A model generated the notes under the pieces. That model was not told the origin of the DNA, did no database searches, and worked only from the letters and a program-made list of their open reading frames with translations. Both the position numbers and the translations under genes were made by a program. Shown here piece by piece: positions 24,985-32,383 of a stretch of DNA of 64,000 bases. This stretch comes from Leucobacter sp. L43 (lineage in GTDB: Bacteria; Actinomycetota; Actinomycetes; Actinomycetales; Microbacteriaceae), in contig NZ_JAENJG010000003.1 of the NCBI RefSeq assembly GCF_016597785.1, positions 310,001 through 374,000 of the forward strand. Reading direction: 5' to 3'. Within the stretch, counting starts at the first letter, position 1. Each line of letters starts with the position of its first letter.

Positions 24985-26675
24985 TGTTCCTCGCAAGCCC
25001 GGCGATCATCGGCATATTCGGTGCGGTGATCGCACTCGTGCTGATCGCGCTCGTCATCATCAAGCGATACCGGATCGCGAAACCGGATGAGGCGATCATC
25101 GTGACCGGCGGCAAGGGCAAGGAGGTCGTCGACGCTGCCGGCAACCGCGGCCGCGACCTCTCCGGTCAGAAGGTCGTGACCGGCGGCGGTGTCTTCGTCG
25201 TCCCGTTCGTGCAGAAGTCGTTCACGATCTCCCTGCGCTCGCGCCGACTCTCGATCACCACGGAGGCCCAGACCACCGACGGCATCACGATGCAGGCCCA
25301 GGCCGTCGCCGTCGTCAAGGTCGGCGGAACGCAGGAGATGATCCGGGCCGCCGCCCAGCGATTCCTGTCGAACTCCGATGAGATCGACGAGTCGACGCAG
25401 GAGGTGCTGTCGGGTTCGCTCCGCTCCATCATCGGCGGCCTCACGGTACTGCAGATCATTCGCGACCGCGCTGTCGTCGCGCAGAGCGTGCTCGAAGCGG
25501 CGGAGGAAGCCCTGACGAAGCAGGGCCTCGTCGTCGACACGCTGCAGATCCAGGAGATCCGCGACGGCGCGGATTACATCTCGAACATCGGCCGTCCTGA
25601 GGCGGCCAAGGTGCGCCAGGCCGCCGACATCGCCGAGACCATCGCGTACCAGGCGTCGCAGGAGGCGAAGATCGGCGCCGAGCGCGTGCTGCTCGACCGC
25701 AACCGCGAGCTGAAGCTGCGTCAGGCCGAGATCCAGGTCGAGACCGATAAAGCCACCGCGCAGGCATCGGCCGCCGAGCCGCTCGAGCAGGCGATCCAGC
25801 AGCAGGCGATCGTCGAGCAGCAGCAGATCACCGCTCAGAAAGAGGTCTCGCTGAAGACCGAGCGACTGAACGCCGACGTGCGCGCGGTCGCCGAGGCAGA
25901 GGCGTACCGCGTCGAGGCCCTCGCGAAGGCTGAAGCCGCCGCATCCGTGTCAGCGGCCGAAGGTCGCGCGAAGGCCGTCGAGCGCGAGGGCATGGCGAGC
26001 CGCGTGGCGCGTATCGCCGCCGCAGAAGCGCTCGAAGCCGAGGGTCGCGCCGAGGCTGCGGCACTCGAAGCGAAGGGTACCGCGGAAGCGACGGCGATCG
26101 ACGCGCGCGCCCGCGCACTCGAGACGCAGTCCCAGGCGGTGCTCGCCCAGGAACTCATCCACCTGCTGCCCGAGATCGCGGCGGAGTACGCGCGCGCCAT
26201 CGGCGCGATCGAGCACATGACCGTCGTGTCGGCCGACGGAACGTCGAAGGTCGCCGGGGAGGCCATGGGCAATATCAAGGGCCTCCTCGAGATGGCGAAG
26301 GACACGGTCGGCATCGACCTCGCCGGCATGCTGAACGGGGCGGTCTCGGGAAGCGCCGCGGGTGCGGCCGCCGGCCGCGCGTCGCGGGATGCGTCGGAGG
26401 GCGGCCGTGGCGATCACGGCGATCGCCGCGCCGGGGATCGATTCGATTCCGGATCCTCTGAATCGTTCCGGCAGTCCGATCTGTCGGAGAGCTCTCGCCG
26501 GGTCGCGGGGAGTGCGACCAGCGCGGCGTCTGCAACGGCGGATGCAGCGGCGGACGCGGCGGACAGCGCAGCGCAGGCGGCGAATGATGCGGCGCGCACA
26601 GCTGCTGCTGCTGCTGCAGAGCGTGCCGCTGCCGCCGGCGACCAGACGAACCCGTTCGGCGGGGGATCCCAGTAG
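24984..26675 (+). CDS. Flotillin-family SPFH-domain membrane protein
   Basis: This 563-residue flotillin has an N-terminal helix (IIGIFGAVIALVLIALVIIKRY) and an SPFH domain (KPDEAIIVTGGKGKEVV...RRLSITTEAQTTDGITMQAQAVAVVKV). A long Glu/Ala-rich coiled coil with repeated EA/EAEA motifs spans roughly residues 200-400, and the C-terminal 120 residues are Ala/Ser/Arg-rich and probably disordered, ending NPFGGGSQ. Flotillins scaffold membrane domains and affect fluidity and secretion. The start overlaps the NfeD-like stop and has GGAGA 7 nt upstream. Confidence 0.92.
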   Translation: MFLASPAIIGIFGAVIALVLIALVIIKRYRIAKPDEAIIVTGGKGKEVVDAAGNRGRDLSGQKVVTGGGVFVVPFVQKSFTISLRSRRLSITTEAQTTDGITMQAQAVAVVKVGGTQEMIRAAAQRFLSNSDEIDESTQEVLSGSLRSIIGGLTVLQIIRDRAVVAQSVLEAAEEALTKQGLVVDTLQIQEIRDGADYISNIGRPEAAKVRQAADIAETIAYQASQEAKIGAERVLLDRNRELKLRQAEIQVETDKATAQASAAEPLEQAIQQQAIVEQQQITAQKEVSLKTERLNADVRAVAEAEAYRVEALAKAEAAASVSAAEGRAKAVEREGMASRVARIAAAEALEAEGRAEAAALEAKGTAEATAIDARARALETQSQAVLAQELIHLLPEIAAEYARAIGAIEHMTVVSADGTSKVAGEAMGNIKGLLEMAKDTVGIDLAGMLNGAVSGSAAGAAAGRASRDASEGGRGDHGDRRAGDRFDSGSSESFRQSDLSESSRRVAGSATSAASATADAAADAADSAAQAANDAARTAAAAAAERAAAAGDQTNPFGGGSQ

Positions 26676-26716
26676 GCCCCGCCGGAGCTCCAGGCTGAAC
26701 GGTGCAGAATAGGGGC

Positions 26717-27313
26717 ATGCCCTCACGCAACCCGCAATCGCTGACGTCGGAGGTCGAGTCCGTGCTCGGCCCTGCGCCCGCGGATTACGGTCAGCCCGAG
26801 GTCGTGCTCCTCCGGTTCCGGCGGCACGGACGCAGACTCGTGCTGCCGGTACTGGTGCTCGTCGCTCTCTCGAGCGGAGCGGGCTACTGGGTCGGCGCCT
26901 TCGCCGAAGGCTGGATGAATCTGCTGGCGGGAGTGGGAGCAGTCGTGCTCGCGCTGCTGCTCGGCGTCTTCCCCGTGCTCCGGTGGCTGACGTATCGAAC
27001 GACGGTGACCACGCGGCGGGTGATTCAGCGGCACGGCGTCTTCTCGCGCCATCGCAGCGAGGTCTCGTTCGTGCGCATCCGCGAGGTGCGCACCCGTCGC
27101 TCGCTGCTGCAACGGCTCCTCGGGGCGGGAGACGTCGACCTGTTCATCGGCCCGGAGCGCACGACGATCCCCGATGTGCCTGGAGTGTCGGCGGCGGCGG
27201 ATGCCCTGCAGGAACTCGTCGAGCGCAACTACGCCCACGCGACGCGCGTCGAGCGCCGAATGGGAGAGTTCCGGCCCACCTCGAACGTGGCCTTCACGAA
27301 CCTTGAGGCGTGA
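26717..27313 (+). CDS. PH-domain membrane protein (YdbS-like, bPH_2)
   Basis: This 198-residue protein has two membrane helices (LVLPVLVLVALSSGAGYWVGAF; LLAGVGAVVLALLLGVFPVL) followed by one bacterial PH domain (RTTVTTRRVIQRHGVFSRHRSEVSFVRIREVRTRRSLLQRLLGAGDVDLFIGP). The role of such proteins is not established; some affect membrane or secreted-protein stress. A GTG at 26702 would add five residues. The ATG at 26717 follows CAGAAT plus exactly 6 nt, so it may be leaderless. It lies 41 bp after the flotillin stop and may also be read through. Confidence 0.85.
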   Translation: MPSRNPQSLTSEVESVLGPAPADYGQPEVVLLRFRRHGRRLVLPVLVLVALSSGAGYWVGAFAEGWMNLLAGVGAVVLALLLGVFPVLRWLTYRTTVTTRRVIQRHGVFSRHRSEVSFVRIREVRTRRSLLQRLLGAGDVDLFIGPERTTIPDVPGVSAAADALQELVERNYAHATRVERRMGEFRPTSNVAFTNLEA

Positions 27314-27337
27314 ACACGCAGCGTGCTCGGTGCCGGG

Positions 27338-27925
27338 TCAGGTCGTCCGGGCGATGAGCACGTCGATCAGCTCGCCCGCCAGCTTCACGAGGCGCTCGAT
27401 CTCATTCTCGTCGCGATCGACCCATCGGCACTCGGGATCGCCCACTGGCACGAAATTCTCGTGCCGCTCCCAGACCATGAGCGTGCGCTCCGCGCCCAGC
27501 ACGTACTGCTGCCACCACACCTGGCGCAGGTAATTGCGGGGGATGGAACGCCATTCCTTGTTCGTGGTCTTGATCTCCGCCAGTTCGATCGCGCCCGTGC
27601 CGCGGAATGCGAGCCCGTCGGGTGTCGCGAGATGCCTGAGATCGGTCTCCGCGTGGAAGAGCGCCTGGCTCGGTTCGATCTCGTACTCGCGCAGCACCCA
27701 GGATGCGATCTCGGGCTCGCGGAGCTTCCCGTGCTCGGTGTAGACGTTCCCCATGAAACGACTGCCGTGCAGTTTCTCGTGCGCGGCGGCGGCGATCGAG
27801 CGCGAGGTCGACAGCTTCGCGACGTCGGTCGCGGTGATGCCGCGGGCGCGGGCTCGCATCCACGCCATGCGATCGGACCCATCGGTCACGATGCGCTGGA
27901 GATGAACGGGAGCTGGGGCGAACAC
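27338..27925 (-). CDS. YqaJ/lambda-exonuclease-like nuclease domain protein
   Basis: This 195-residue protein has the YqaJ viral-recombinase (PD-(D/E)xK) fold. Visible motifs are WMRARARGITATDVAKL near the N-terminus, HGKLREPEIASWVL, a late acidic-Lys motif in IELAEIKTTNKEW and QVWWQQYVLGAE. Relatives are phage recombination exonucleases, but single copies of this size are common in actinobacterial chromosomes with no phage genes nearby, as here. The GTG start has GAAGGGG just upstream. It is convergent with the PH-domain gene, only 24 bp away. Cellular role unknown. Confidence 0.82.
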   Translation of the reverse strand: MFAPAPVHLQRIVTDGSDRMAWMRARARGITATDVAKLSTSRSIAAAAHEKLHGSRFMGNVYTEHGKLREPEIASWVLREYEIEPSQALFHAETDLRHLATPDGLAFRGTGAIELAEIKTTNKEWRSIPRNYLRQVWWQQYVLGAERTLMVWERHENFVPVGDPECRWVDRDENEIERLVKLAGELIDVLIARTT

Positions 27926-28295
27926 CCCTTCAGTTTCTCACGGCTCGCTCTCCGCGGCGCGCAACGCGCGGTCCGGCAGCAGCTCGCGCAGTGCGCGAAT
28001 CGCGGGATCGCGAGCGCCCAATGCGGGGGCCGTGCCTCGGCGCAACCGCGTCCGGGGAACCGGCCGGTGACCCGGTGCAGACGCAGCATTCGCATAGGTG
28101 GCACATGGAAAAACACTGGTTCTAGAGGTTTGAAGCAGGCGAAAACGCAGGTGAGGTAAGTATTCTGAAGCCCGCAACATTTCGCCGCACTCCGCGCAGG
28201 GGTGCCGCGAATCGGGAAGACGAAGCCAACCGCTTGCGACGCGCGTTCAATTCGGGAGCGCGCGATCATATCGGCTGAGAGGAGCGTTCCGAGGA
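27926..28295. other. 370-bp region without a recognisable gene
   Basis: This is the gap between the divergent YqaJ-like and response-regulator genes. The half nearest 27926 is very GC-rich. About 28090-28170 is clearly less GC-rich, with patches such as TATTCT at 28161 and TTGAAG at 28130 that are too far apart for a standard promoter. It presumably holds promoters for both genes. A 140-residue minus-strand open frame crosses it, but its composition (many Cys, Arg) is not protein-like. Confidence 0.6.
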
Positions 28296-29018
28296 ATGGA
28301 ATCATCATCGCTGCAGCGTGCCGACGGAGGCAAGATCCGCGCCCTGGTCGTCGACGACGAGGACTCGATCACGCAGCTCGTGGCCATGGCGCTCCGGTAC
28401 GAGGGCTGGCAGGTCGAGACCGCTGCGACGGGCCGGGAAGCGCTCGAGAAGATCTCCTCGTTCAATCCGGATGTCGCTGTGTTCGACATCATGCTGCCAG
28501 ACCTCGACGGCATGCAGTTGCTCGCCCGACTCCGCTCGGCCGGGGAGATGTTCCCGGTGCTCTTCCTGACAGCGCTCGATTCCGTGGAGGACCGCGTCAA
28601 CGGGCTCACTGCCGGGGGCGACGATTACGTCGTCAAGCCCTTCAGCCTGGAGGAGCTCATCGCTCGCCTCCGCGGCCTCGTGCGCCGTTCTCAGCTCACG
28701 CTCGCGCAGCATCCCGACCCCGTGCTGCGTGTCGGGGATCTCACGCTCAACGAAGACAGTTACGAGGTGGAGCGAGCCGGTGAGCCGATCACGGTGACCA
28801 ACACGGAGTTCGAGCTGCTGCGCTATCTCATGCGCAACCCGAATCGGGTGCTCTCGAAGGCGCAGATTCTGGATCGGGTCTGGGCGTACGACTTCACGGG
28901 GAAGTCGACCGTGGTCGAGCTCTACATCTCTTATCTCCGCAAGAAGATCGATGCCGGCCGCGTGCCGATGCTCCACACGGTGCGTGGCGCGGGCTACATG
29001 CTCAAGCCCGCGGCTTGA
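28296..29018 (+). CDS. OmpR/PhoB-family response regulator (orphan)
   Basis: This 240-residue two-component response regulator has a receiver domain with acidic pair Asp20-Asp21 (VVDDED), phospho-acceptor Asp64 (VAVFDIMLPDLDG), Thr in LFLTALDS and Lys in DDYVVKPF. A C-terminal winged helix ends with STVVELYISYLRKKIDAGRVPMLHTVRGAGYML. It should bind DNA on phosphorylation by a histidine kinase, but no kinase gene is adjacent. The ATG has GAGGAG and CGAGG upstream. The last nine codons and the stop are duplicated 104 bp downstream. Confidence 0.93.
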   Translation: MESSSLQRADGGKIRALVVDDEDSITQLVAMALRYEGWQVETAATGREALEKISSFNPDVAVFDIMLPDLDGMQLLARLRSAGEMFPVLFLTALDSVEDRVNGLTAGGDDYVVKPFSLEELIARLRGLVRRSQLTLAQHPDPVLRVGDLTLNEDSYEVERAGEPITVTNTEFELLRYLMRNPNRVLSKAQILDRVWAYDFTGKSTVVELYISYLRKKIDAGRVPMLHTVRGAGYMLKPAA

Positions 29019-29176
29019 GCATCGCAAGAGCATCGCTCTTGCGCAGCCTGCGGCGCGGCATCGCCGCGGCTCACGGAGCGCAGCGAGGAGTGGCGGGCTA
29101 CATGCGGGGGCCCGCGGCTTGAGCATCGCAAGAGCATCGCTCTTGCGCAGCCCGCGGCGCGGCATCGCCGCGGCTC
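28988..29176 (+). repeat. Tandem duplication of the response-regulator 3' end (104-bp period)
   Basis: Bases 29007-29072 and 29111-29176 are 66-bp copies with one mismatch. Each holds the last codons (CCCGCGGCT TGA), a GCAAGAGC/GCTCTTGC hairpin and a GC-rich palindrome. The upstream GGGCTACATG is repeated too (28991, 29095), so the second copy still spells GYM..PAA-stop. The joining segment 29072-29096 begins CACGGAGCGCAGCG and ends GTGGCGG. It matches 22 of 25 bases of the segment joining the purL 3'-end repeats (56501-56525, minus strand). Confidence 0.9.
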
Positions 29177-29187
29177 GCTCCCGCCTT

Positions 29188-29216
29188 TTGCGTTCCCTCC
29201 TCTGTGATGGTAGAGT
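29188..29216 (+). promoter_or_regulatory. Promoter of the rplJ-rplL operon
   Basis: TTGCGT (29188-29193) and TAGAGT (29211-29216) are separated by exactly 17 bp. The predicted start, near 29223, precedes the L10 leader. Confidence 0.85.
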
Positions 29217-29219
29217 CTC

Positions 29220-29369
29220 CCCTGGCCCAAGACCGCCGGTAGGATCCGCGAGGATTCCGGAACGTCCGCGAGAGCGGAGACCTGCGCAGGTGCAGAACTC
29301 CTTGAGTACGGGATCTCGATCCCGATCTTATGAAGCTCCGTGCATGCGCGCCGGAGCTTCTTTTCGTTT
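29220..29369 (+). ncRNA. Ribosomal protein L10 leader (cis-regulatory RNA)
   Basis: The leader has the actinobacterial L10-leader pattern: AAGACCGCCGGT near the start, paired arms around 29245-29275, then CCTGCGCAGGTG near 29281. L10 (with L7/L12) binds this structure to repress its own operon. The 3' part ends in a clear intrinsic terminator (29332-29369), consistent with control by transcription attenuation as well as translation. Boundaries are approximate. Confidence 0.82.
29332..29369 (+). terminator. Attenuator terminator in the L10 leader
   Basis: GAAGCTCCG (29332-29340) pairs with CGGAGCTTC (29352-29360), followed by TTTTCGTTT. It lies 85 bp before the rplJ start, so it must be read through for expression. 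Confidence 0.85.
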
Positions 29370-29453
29370 CGGTGAATTTCCGAGCGAATCGCTTCGAGCG
29401 GCGCGGCCCCCGAGCGGCATCCGCCGCGCGGGTACGACAAGCTAGGGAGCGCC

Positions 29454-29963
29454 ATGGCTACGAAGGACGCTACGGTTACCGATCTTCAGCAGAAGTTTGA
29501 AGAGTCGAACGCCGTTCTGCTGACTGAGTACCGCGGTCTTTCGGTTGCTGAACTGCGGGAACTCCGCGACAGCATCCGCGAGCACGCGACGTACGCTGTG
29601 GCGAAGAACACGCTGACGAAGATTGCGGCCAACAACGCCGGGATCACCGCATTCGATGACGAGCTCGCCGGTCCTTCGGCTCTCGCCTTCGTGCACGGTG
29701 ACACCGTCGCGGTCGCAAAGTCGCTGCGTGACTTCGCCAAGGCACACCCTCTTTTGGTGGTGAAGGCGGGCTACTTCGATGGCAACGCCATGACCGCCGC
29801 TGAGGTAGGCAAGCTTGCCGATCTCGAGAGCCGCGAGGTGCTGCTGGCCAAGGCTGCCGGCGCCATGCAGGCTGCTCTGGTCGGTGCTGCACAGCTGTTC
29901 GCCGCCCTGCCCGCCAAGGCCGCACGCGGCTTCGGCGCGCTGCAGGAGAAGCAGGACGCGTAA
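29454..29963 (+). CDS. rplJ: 50S ribosomal protein L10
   Basis: This 169-residue protein L10 anchors L7/L12 dimers on the ribosomal stalk base. Family signs are the N-terminal VTDLQQKFEESNAVLLTEYRGLSVAELRELR, YAVAKNTLTKIA, GPSALAF and the C-terminal helix region that binds L7/L12. AGGGAG lies 5 nt before the ATG. It is first in the conserved rplJ-rplL pair behind the L10 leader. The sense strand shows more T-ending codons in the first third than neighbouring genes. Confidence 0.98.
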   Translation: MATKDATVTDLQQKFEESNAVLLTEYRGLSVAELRELRDSIREHATYAVAKNTLTKIAANNAGITAFDDELAGPSALAFVHGDTVAVAKSLRDFAKAHPLLVVKAGYFDGNAMTAAEVGKLADLESREVLLAKAAGAMQAALVGAAQLFAALPAKAARGFGALQEKQDA

Positions 29964-30040
29964 GACTCGGCTCACGCCGGATCGGTTATACAACCCCGCC
30001 CGCACGCTTCGCGTGAGGGCACACATCAAGGAGAAACATT

Positions 30041-30418
30041 ATGGCTAAGCTTTCCACCGAAGAGCTGCTCGAGCAGTTCAAGGAGCTCACCCTCATCGAG
30101 CTCTCCGAGTTCGTCAAGGCATTCGAGGAGACCTTCGACGTCTCCGCTGCTGCTCCGGTTGCCGTTGCTGCTGCTCCGGCTGCCGCTGCTGAGGCCGTCG
30201 AGGAGAAGGACGAGTTCGACGTCGTCCTCGAGTCGGCTGGCGACAAGAAGATCCAGGTCATCAAGGTCGTGCGCGAGCTGACCGGCCTGGGTCTCGGCGA
30301 GGCGAAGTCGCTCGTTGAAGAGGCTCCCAAGAACGTGCTCGAGGGCGCGAAGAAGGAAGCCGCTGAAGAAGCGAAGGCAAAGCTCGAAGAGGCTGGCGCT
30401 GGCGTCAAGCTCGTCTAA
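30041..30418 (+). CDS. rplL: 50S ribosomal protein L7/L12
   Basis: This 125-residue stalk protein recruits translational GTPases. It has the N-terminal dimerisation helices ([32 protein letters not shown]), an Ala/Pro hinge, and the C-terminal domain [48 protein letters not shown] lies 8 nt before the ATG. It follows rplJ by 77 bp and ends the operon at the terminator at 30458. Confidence 0.98.
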   Translation: MAKLSTEELLEQFKELTLIELSEFVKAFEETFDVSAAAPVAVAAAPAAAAEAVEEKDEFDVVLESAGDKKIQVIKVVRELTGLGLGEAKSLVEEAPKNVLEGAKKEAAEEAKAKLEEAGAGVKLV

Positions 30419-30457
30419 CGAGCGGTGATGGGGCTCAGTCGCTGAGTCTTGTTTCCT

Positions 30458-30503
30458 GTGGGGGTGGGTTCGCCGTAAGGTGGACCTGCCCCCACTTGTT
30501 TTT
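30458..30503 (+). terminator. Intrinsic terminator of rplJ-rplL
   Basis: GTGGGGG (30458-30464) pairs with CCCCCAC (30489-30495), with an internal partly paired loop, followed by TTGTTTTT. Confidence 0.82.
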
Positions 30504-30646
30504 CCACCCGGCACGGGTGTCGCCCCGTCGTCGGTACGACTGCTGGTACAGCCGTCGCAGAGTGAGTACCGTGTTCCGGCCGCGCAGGCTCGGCGCCCAC
30601 GCTTCGGGCGCGTCCCCGCCCCGCGACACTTGGAGAAAGGATCCCC

Positions 30647-32383
30647 GTGGCTCTCATCGCCTTGACGTTCCGCCACGCGAAGCAGTACTGGCCCTTCATC
30701 GCCGCCGTGCTCGGGCTCCAGCTGCTGTCGACGATCGCCGCTCTCTGGCTGCCGAGCCTGAACGCCCAGATCATCGATCAGGGCATCGCACGCGGAGACA
30801 CGGGCTTCATCTGGAACACCGGTGGCACGATGCTGCTGGTATCGCTCGCTCAGGTCGCGACAGCGGTGACCGCCGTGTACTTCGGCGCGCGCACCTCGAT
30901 GGGTGTGGGGCGAGATCTGCGACGCGAGGTGTATCGCAAGGTCGACTCGCTGAGCACGCTCGAAGCCACCAAATTCGGGGCGGGCACGCTGATCACGCGC
31001 GGTACGAACGATGTGCAGCAGATCCAGATGCTGGTGCTCATGACGCTCAACTTCATGGTCACGGCGCCGATCATGGCGGTCGGCGGCATCATCATGGCGC
31101 TTCGCGAAGACGCGGGGATGTCGTGGCTCGTCTGGGCGTCAGTGGCGATCCTCGCCGTCATCGTCGGGTTCCTCGTCTGGATCCTGCTGCCGCTGTTCCG
31201 CACGATGCAGACGCGGGTCGACACGATCAACGGGGTGCTGCGCGAGCAGATCATGGGGATCCGCGTGGTCCGCGCGTTCGTGCGAGAGAACTTCGAAGCG
31301 GATCGCTACGAGCGGGCGAACCGTGACATCACCGAGGTCTCGGTCAAGGTCGGCAACGTCTTCGTGCTGATGTTCCCCGTCATCATGATGGTGCTGCACT
31401 TCGCCACTGCCGCGGTGCTGTGGTTCGGCGGGCATCGCGTCGACGACGGCCTCGTCCAGGTCGGGTCGCTGACCGCATTCCTGCAGTACCTGCTGCAGAT
31501 CCTGATGGCGGTGATGATGGGTGTCTTCATGACGATGATGATCCCGCGCGCGGTCGTCTGCGCAGAGCGCATTCGTGAGCTGCTCGACACGCGTTCGACG
31601 CTGTCGTTCCCGTCTGAGGAGGCGGTGCCGACGCCCGCGGCCGGTCGCATCGAGTTCGATCGGGTCACCTTCGGGTTCCCCGGTGCGGAGAAGCCGGTCA
31701 TCACGGGCGCGAGCTTCGTCGCCGAAGCCGGGAAGACGACGGCGGTCATCGGGTCGACCGGCGCGGGGAAGACGGTGCTGCTCAACCTGCTGCTCCGCCT
31801 CTACGATCCGCAGGAAGGCTCGATCACGATCGATGGAGCGCCCGTCGATGCGCTCACTCGCGCGCAGCTGGCCCAAGCGGTGAGCCTCGTTCCGCAACGC
31901 CCATACTTGTTCTCCGGCACGATCGCGTCGAACCTCCGCTTCGGGCGGGCCGATGCGAGCGACGAAGAACTGTGGGAGGCGCTGCGCATCGCGCAGGGCG
32001 ACGATTTCGTGCGCGAGAAAGAGCTCGGGCTCGACGAGCCCGTGTCGCAGGGCGGCACGAGCGTCTCCGGCGGACAACGGCAGCGACTGTCGATCGCCCG
32101 CGCGCTGGTGGCGAAGCCGCGGGTGTACCTGTTCGACGATTCGTTCTCGGCGCTCGACGTCGCGACCGACGCGAGACTGCGGGCTGCGCTTCCGCACGCG
32201 ACCGCCGGAGCTACGACGATCATCGTCGCCCAGCGCGTCTCCACGATCACGGAAGCCGATCAGATTCTCGTGGTGGAGGCCGGCGAGATCGTCGATCGGG
32301 GCACTCACGCGGAGCTGCTCGACACCAGTGAGGTGTACCGCGAGATCGTCCGGTCTCAACTCGAAGCGACGGAGGCGGCGTAA
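30647..32383 (+). CDS. ABC exporter half-transporter, degenerate ATP site (heterodimer subunit 1)
   Basis: This 578-residue type IV ABC exporter has six membrane helices followed by an ATPase: Walker A GSTGAGKTVL, signature VSGGQRQR. Two catalytic positions are altered: Walker B is followed by Asp (VYLFDDSFSALD) and the switch histidine is Gln (IIVAQRVST). This Asp/Gln pair is the hallmark of the degenerate subunit in heterodimers such as TM287/288, LmrCD and BmrCD. The partner follows with a TAATG overlap. The GTG start has GAAAGGA 7 nt upstream. Likely exports drugs or lipophilic compounds; the true substrate is unknown. Confidence 0.92.
   Translation: MALIALTFRHAKQYWPFIAAVLGLQLLSTIAALWLPSLNAQIIDQGIARGDTGFIWNTGGTMLLVSLAQVATAVTAVYFGARTSMGVGRDLRREVYRKVDSLSTLEATKFGAGTLITRGTNDVQQIQMLVLMTLNFMVTAPIMAVGGIIMALREDAGMSWLVWASVAILAVIVGFLVWILLPLFRTMQTRVDTINGVLREQIMGIRVVRAFVRENFEADRYERANRDITEVSVKVGNVFVLMFPVIMMVLHFATAAVLWFGGHRVDDGLVQVGSLTAFLQYLLQILMAVMMGVFMTMMIPRAVVCAERIRELLDTRSTLSFPSEEAVPTPAAGRIEFDRVTFGFPGAEKPVITGASFVAEAGKTTAVIGSTGAGKTVLLNLLLRLYDPQEGSITIDGAPVDALTRAQLAQAVSLVPQRPYLFSGTIASNLRFGRADASDEELWEALRIAQGDDFVREKELGLDEPVSQGGTSVSGGQRQRLSIARALVAKPRVYLFDDSFSALDVATDARLRAALPHATAGATTIIVAQRVSTITEADQILVVEAGEIVDRGTHAELLDTSEVYREIVRSQLEATEAA

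Noticed and set aside
27338-27925. Prophage remnant suggested by a YqaJ-type recombination nuclease
   Set aside because: No integrase, terminase, portal, tail or attachment sites are visible; this family is common as a stand-alone actinobacterial gene.
27886-28308. 140-residue minus-strand open frame in the gap before the response regulator
   Set aside because: It overlaps the YqaJ-like start and has an unlikely Cys/Arg/Pro composition with no domain or ribosome-binding site.
29454-29963. Possible tRNA or other stable RNA genes near the ribosomal operon
   Set aside because: No cloverleaf with a T-arm GGTTCRA and matching acceptor arm was found anywhere in the window; only ffs and the L10 leader were supported.
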